Part shown: in pieces, positions 60,818-64,000 of the stretch
How positions within the stretch are numbered: position 1 is the stretch's first letter
How the letters are laid out: each line of letters starts with the position of its first letter
Source: Pseudoalteromonas xiamenensis
GTDB lineage: Bacteria > Pseudomonadota > Gammaproteobacteria > Enterobacterales > Alteromonadaceae
Assembly: GCF_030994125.1 (NCBI RefSeq)
Contig: NZ_CP099918.1
Coordinates: 372,001-436,000 of the forward strand
DNA length: 64,000 nucleotides
Direction of reading: 5' to 3'
Notes under the pieces: generated by a model
Told to the model about the DNA's origin: nothing
Databases searched by the model: none
The model's input: only the letters and a program-made list of their open reading frames with translations
Translations under genes and position numbers: made by a program

Positions 60818-61807
60818 ATGTACAAGTACGTAACGCTAGCAACTTTCGTTGGGTTATTAGGTGGCTGTGGGGGCGGCTCAAGTTCCGGCTCAACACCGAC
60901 ACAACCTACTACACCACCCGCTGCAGAATCGACAACGTTAACTTTAGGCGTTTCAGATGCTCCCGTAACGAACATCGCCGCAGTTTGGGTTGCATTTGAT
61001 AAAATCACGCTGCGCGCAAGCGGCGGTCAAGATACCGTCGTCGATATCAAAAGTGAAGATAGCAGCAAATCAGTTCGACTGGTCAATTTACTTGAATATA
61101 CGGGTGATGACATTCATCAATTATTTTCTAATCAGCAACTTGAGGCAGGTAATTACGCATGGATCCGCGCCGACGTTGTCAACGGCGATAGCAGTGACTA
61201 TGAAAATACATCTCACGTTATCTACAAAGATGGTACGTACGCCCCGCTTATCGTTAACCGTAAAGGAAACGATGGTATTGGCGAAATTCAACTAGACGGA
61301 TTTGATTTAGTGACAGGAACTAATCAGTTTGTGATGGAGTTCGATTTAAAAAAATCGTTAGTCGACCCTAAAAGTAACGCGGACATTGTTTTAAAACCAC
61401 GCGGTGTACGTTTAGAGAATTTGGCGCTAAAAGCTAAATTGGAAGGGACAATTGCAACGCAATTAATGGCCGATTGCGAAATCGCTAATGCATCGCTTGC
61501 AAACATCGACAACGGCTTCGAACATGCAATCTATTTATATCCTGCAAGCATCGAAGCACCCGCAGATATTTATTATGAAAATGATGAGCCAAGTGCAACC
61601 GGGCCAATAGCAACCGCACTGGTGTCGTTAAATGAAGATGGTACGGGTCATTATGAAATCGCGTTCTTGGCACAAGGAAACTACCAAGTTGGTTATACCT
61701 GCCTAGGTCATATCGACAATATTGAAACACAAGACGCAAACTTTACGCTGTATCGCACGTCAAATGTGGACGTAACATCAAATGCGCAAGTGAACTTCAC
61801 GGAATAA
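60818..61807 (+). CDS. DUF4382 lipoprotein
   Basis: 329-residue lipoprotein. GGAGG lies 6 bases before ATG 60818. The signal ends in lipobox LLGGC-GGGSSS, then a Thr/Pro/Ser linker. Residues about 35-195 form the DUF4382 domain: TTLTLGVSDAPVTNIAAVWVAFDKITLRASGGQDTVVDIKSEDSSKSVRLVNLLEYTGDDIHQLFSNQQLEAGNYAWIRADV. A second beta domain (about 205-329) ends in VNFTE. DUF4382 proteins are widespread cell-surface lipoproteins of unknown role. A strong terminator follows. Confidence 0.9.
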   Translation: MYKYVTLATFVGLLGGCGGGSSSGSTPTQPTTPPAAESTTLTLGVSDAPVTNIAAVWVAFDKITLRASGGQDTVVDIKSEDSSKSVRLVNLLEYTGDDIHQLFSNQQLEAGNYAWIRADVVNGDSSDYENTSHVIYKDGTYAPLIVNRKGNDGIGEIQLDGFDLVTGTNQFVMEFDLKKSLVDPKSNADIVLKPRGVRLENLALKAKLEGTIATQLMADCEIANASLANIDNGFEHAIYLYPASIEAPADIYYENDEPSATGPIATALVSLNEDGTGHYEIAFLAQGNYQVGYTCLGHIDNIETQDANFTLYRTSNVDVTSNAQVNFTE

Positions 61808-61836
61808 TCAGAGAACAAACCTCATTCTTAAAACAT

Positions 61837-61865
61837 AAAAAGCGCTCAACTCTGAGCGCTTTTTT
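61837..61865 (+). terminator. Rho-independent terminator after DUF4382 gene
   Basis: AAAAAGCGCTCA (61837-61848) pairs with TGAGCGCTTTTT (61853-61864), loop ACTC, and ends in a T-run. It also suits the convergent DUF3147 gene by symmetry. Confidence 0.9.
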
Positions 61866-61907
61866 GAATCCATCACTAATTTATTATTGCGAATATTTAA
61901 GCTTTGT

Positions 61908-62261
61908 TCATGGCATCAAATCAATACCGAATAACTTAACAAAATACGCGAACAGCCAAAAGCAGACGACCGTGATAATCGCACTCATCCCTAGCGCCAA
62001 CCAAAAACCAAAACGATTCAAAAGCGCAGGAAATATCAAAAACATTGGCAACGTCGGCACCACGTACCAAAAGGTGTACCAGGCGTGATTTGCAATTTTA
62101 TCCATCGGCTGCTTTTCAACGTATAGCCAAATCATGGCTAAAATTGTCACCATCGGCAATGCCACGATTAACGCACCAAGTTTATCACTACGCTTAGCAA
62201 CTTCTGAAACCGCCACCACAACTGCCGCCGTCACTAAATACTTGGTAATCAACCAACCCAT
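61908..62261 (-). CDS. DUF3147 membrane protein
   Basis: 117-residue inner-membrane protein with four helices (LITKYLVTAAVVVAVSEVA, ALIVALPMVTILAMIWLYV, WYTFWYVVPTLPMFLIFPALL, FWLALGMSAIITVVCFWLFAYFV). The KRSDKLGALIVALPMVTILAMIWL region is the DUF3147 pattern. ATG 62261 with AGGAG 6 bases upstream is chosen over the extension to 62285. Function unknown. Confidence 0.9.
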   Translation of the reverse strand: MGWLITKYLVTAAVVVAVSEVAKRSDKLGALIVALPMVTILAMIWLYVEKQPMDKIANHAWYTFWYVVPTLPMFLIFPALLNRFGFWLALGMSAIITVVCFWLFAYFVKLFGIDLMP

Positions 62262-62584
62262 AAACACTCCTGAAACGAAAACCAATAAGACTGTTTTGAT
62301 TCTCCCACACCAACTTACAATCCCTAAAGCAAATTGAGACTAAGCCTACCAAATAACAGACATTCTTTTGCCAAACATATTAAACTTAATAGTCACGTTA
62401 AACCCGCCAATATGAATGTGAATATGCTCATCTTTGCATAACCACAGGGCGCTTTTTAATATTCGCTAGCAAGCACGTTTCTAAAACACAATGCGCTGTT
62501 CACCACATGTCCGAATAAATACTATCGCTCTGCCGCAAATCAAAGACATCGCTTGGCAAAGACTCATAGAACTTTAATTTAGTC

Positions 62585-63466
62585 CTACTCTTTGACACCA
62601 TCATTAAAATGTAAGCGATCTATCACGTCCAAAATATCATGCCAGATAGCCTTATTTGTTTTTCTAAAATACCCAAAGTGACCGATTGATTTTTTGGGAA
62701 AGGTCGCCGAGTCATAGCGTTTATAGGTGATTGGCTGCTCACTGGATACATGTTGCCAAAAGTTACTGATGTTACGTTCTGTACTTATTTCATCGTCATC
62801 AGCACTGAACACAAAAATGGGGGCTTGGAAGTTTTTATACGCACCACGTGGAATAGACTGCCCATAAAACTTTTCTGAAAAAAATAAGTGTTTTTCGCTA
62901 CACCATGCCCCCCATTCCTTTGCAAATCCTCGAGGCAAATCTTCCATAAAATTGAATGTTTTTGCCGGTACGTAATTAAAAAAAGCAAGAGTGACTGGCG
63001 CAAAAAATCGGAAAAAGAAATTTGCTTTGATCCGGTAAAACAGGGGCATATAGGGAAAATAACCAGCCGACACCGCAATTGCAATGAGTCCATCTAATTT
63101 GTCTCTATTTCTTGCAAAGCCAATTTGCTGCCCGCCAGCGCTATGACCAATGCAATAAAGCGGTAAATTAGGAAAACGTCCTTTTATCTCATCGATGACA
63201 GCTGGCATATCGTAACGTCCAATATCTGAATAACGGTAGTTACAGACATTCAATTCTGTCGTTTTCGACTCACAGAACCCACGGTAATTCCAAAGGACAA
63301 TATGATAGCCATTTTCAACAAGAAACTCACAAAACGGCAGGTAAAATAGGGTGTTCGTTGCTGTTCCTGGGTTAACAAGTATAACCGCTTTCGCATTTGA
63401 GCTTTCGATACAGGTTGCCGTCAGTGTAACGTGATCTTCGGTCGTAATTTGGATGGTTGATTTCAT
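62585..63466 (-). CDS. Alpha/beta-hydrolase (serine hydrolase)
   Basis: 293-residue cytoplasmic hydrolase. The oxyanion region VNPGTATNTLFYLPFCEFLVENGYHIVLWNYRGFCES and nucleophile elbow CIGHSAGGQQIG (S109) are typical; a late Asp (FSADDDEI) and His (SIGHFGYFRK) complete a triad. It resembles putative palmitoyl/serine-aminopeptidase S33-like enzymes. Substrate unknown. It is divergent from a MerR-family regulator with a shared operator, so it is the likely regulated gene. Confidence 0.9.
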   Translation of the reverse strand: MKSTIQITTEDHVTLTATCIESSNAKAVILVNPGTATNTLFYLPFCEFLVENGYHIVLWNYRGFCESKTTELNVCNYRYSDIGRYDMPAVIDEIKGRFPNLPLYCIGHSAGGQQIGFARNRDKLDGLIAIAVSAGYFPYMPLFYRIKANFFFRFFAPVTLAFFNYVPAKTFNFMEDLPRGFAKEWGAWCSEKHLFFSEKFYGQSIPRGAYKNFQAPIFVFSADDDEISTERNISNFWQHVSSEQPITYKRYDSATFPKKSIGHFGYFRKTNKAIWHDILDVIDRLHFNDGVKE

Positions 63467-63505
63467 AATTAACGTACATTGATATCAAAGTAAAAACACC
63501 CTAAA

Positions 63506-63526
63506 CTATAGAGTATACTCCACAGT
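63506..63526. promoter_or_regulatory. MerR-type operator between hydrolase and merR genes
   Basis: A dyad centred on the perfect palindrome GAGTATACTC (63511-63520), with further matched pairs outward. On the plus strand TTGATA (63479-63484) and TAAACT sit 17 bases apart just upstream. On the minus strand TTGACT lies next to the dyad and a 19-base spacing to TTAGGG is possible, as MerR-activated promoters require. Confidence 0.6.
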
Positions 63527-63538
63527 CAAGTGTAAATA

Positions 63539-63907
63539 ATGAAAACCAAGCAAGTTACAGAACAGACCGGATTAACCAAGGACACCCTGCGATTTTACGA
63601 AAAAGAGTGCCTGATCCCGCCTCCGTCCCGTGACGTCAATGGGTATCGAATCTACAACGAAAAAATCATTGAACAACTCAACATGATTACCATGGCGAAG
63701 AACTTAGGGTTTACATTAAAAGAAATCAAAGAGCTTGCACAGTTACTTTACTCTGACGCGTTAACTCAGACGACTATGGCTGTAAAATTGAAAGAGAAAA
63801 GCCTAGAGGTAGACACCAAAATCAATGAGTTGACGAAGATAAAGCACCTCATTGACAAAGCATTACGTGGAATGTGTGAACACAAAAACAAATTAAATGG
63901 CAACTAA
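63539..63907 (+). CDS. MerR-family transcriptional regulator
   Basis: 122-residue MerR protein. Winged-helix start MKTKQVTEQTGLTKDTLRFYEKECLIPPPSRDVNGYRIYNEKIIEQLNMITMAKNLGFTLKEIKEL, then the dimerising helix (about 80-115). A lone C-terminal Cys (C114 in RGMCEH) may be an effector site, as in small metal- or redox-sensing members. No ligand can be read. Located 72 bases from the divergent hydrolase gene with a palindromic site between. Confidence 0.93.
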   Translation: MKTKQVTEQTGLTKDTLRFYEKECLIPPPSRDVNGYRIYNEKIIEQLNMITMAKNLGFTLKEIKELAQLLYSDALTQTTMAVKLKEKSLEVDTKINELTKIKHLIDKALRGMCEHKNKLNGN

Positions 63908-63946
63908 ATCAAAGAAACTCATGAGTGCAGACTGCGATTGAAATGA

Positions 63947-63971
63947 AAAAGGGTCAGAACCAGACCTTTTT
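63947..63971 (+). terminator. Probable terminator after merR gene
   Basis: AAAAGGGTC (63947-63955) pairs with GACCTTTTT (63963-63971, one G-T wobble) around a 7-base loop, with further Ts after. Confidence 0.6.
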
Positions 63972-64000
63972 ATCAAAAAAATAGGGTCAAGGCAGCACAA

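Noticed and set aside
1-64000. CRISPR array, insertion sequence, integrase or phage genes
   Set aside because: No regularly spaced repeats, transposase or integrase motifs were found on either strand.

Overview
The window looks like chromosomal DNA of a marine gammaproteobacterium of the Alteromonadales, most like Pseudoalteromonas. This is inferred from gene content: the acnD/prpF-type methylcitrate operon, the ybbAP-tesA block, an NhaR regulator, a lipase with its foldase, many outer-membrane and periplasmic proteins, and moderately low G+C. No rRNA, tRNA, CRISPR array, insertion sequence or phage gene was seen.

Layout. 1-2811 is the 3' part of a CusA-type Cu(I)/Ag(I) RND pump. 3.0-6.9 kb holds a lone periplasmic binding-protein homologue, a DoxX protein, an AraC regulator, CsaA and a secreted TPR protein. 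7.1-10.0 kb is a divergent pair: a PLP group II decarboxylase and a MocR/GntR-aminotransferase regulator, with direct repeats between them. 10.0-16.8 kb is the propionate (2-methylcitrate) operon gntR-prpB-prpC-acnD-prpF on the minus strand, with paired operator-like repeats upstream. 16.9-19.0 kb has two more lone binding-protein homologues around a cold-shock gene with a long leader.

19.1-27.1 kb is the most unusual part: ten tightly packed or overlapping minus-strand genes. In transcription order they are a thermostable-hemolysin-family protein (GNAT-like), an AMP-binding enzyme, a heme-oxygenase-like diiron protein, an SDR reductase, a secreted TPR protein, a response regulator broken by a one-base frameshift, a histidine kinase, a cupredoxin-fold protein, an FTR1-like membrane protein and an outer-membrane protein. 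A PmrA/QseB-type direct repeat (CTTAAG-N5-CTTAAT) sits in the promoter. It reads as a small-molecule or lipid biosynthetic module joined to metal handling under its own two-component control. Divergent from it is a two-gene unit: a soluble MCP-tip-like protein and an ODP-type diiron metallo-beta-lactamase-fold protein, a likely oxygen or redox sensing pair.

28.7-34.9 kb carries a VOC protein, a secreted GH3 glycosidase, a solitary pxpA, a large lipoprotein between two gene-poor AT-rich stretches, and arfB. 34.9-43.2 kb holds a porin with a mini-PstS protein, nhaR, the ybbP-ybbA/tesA block with touching divergent starts, an unrecognised ORF and an outer-membrane protein. 43.4-47.2 kb is a TetR-controlled HlyD-ABC exporter behind a 16-bp palindrome. 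47.3-50.4 kb is a lipase, its foldase and an esterase. 50.5-57.9 kb is mixed: TPR and membrane proteins, DUF2461, an EAL protein, and a LysR/MFS divergent pair followed by a GNAT gene. 57.9-64 kb ends with a GGCT-like protein, a short GlpD-like oxidoreductase, a RES/Xre toxin-antitoxin pair, a DUF4382 lipoprotein, a DUF3147 protein and a hydrolase/MerR divergent pair.
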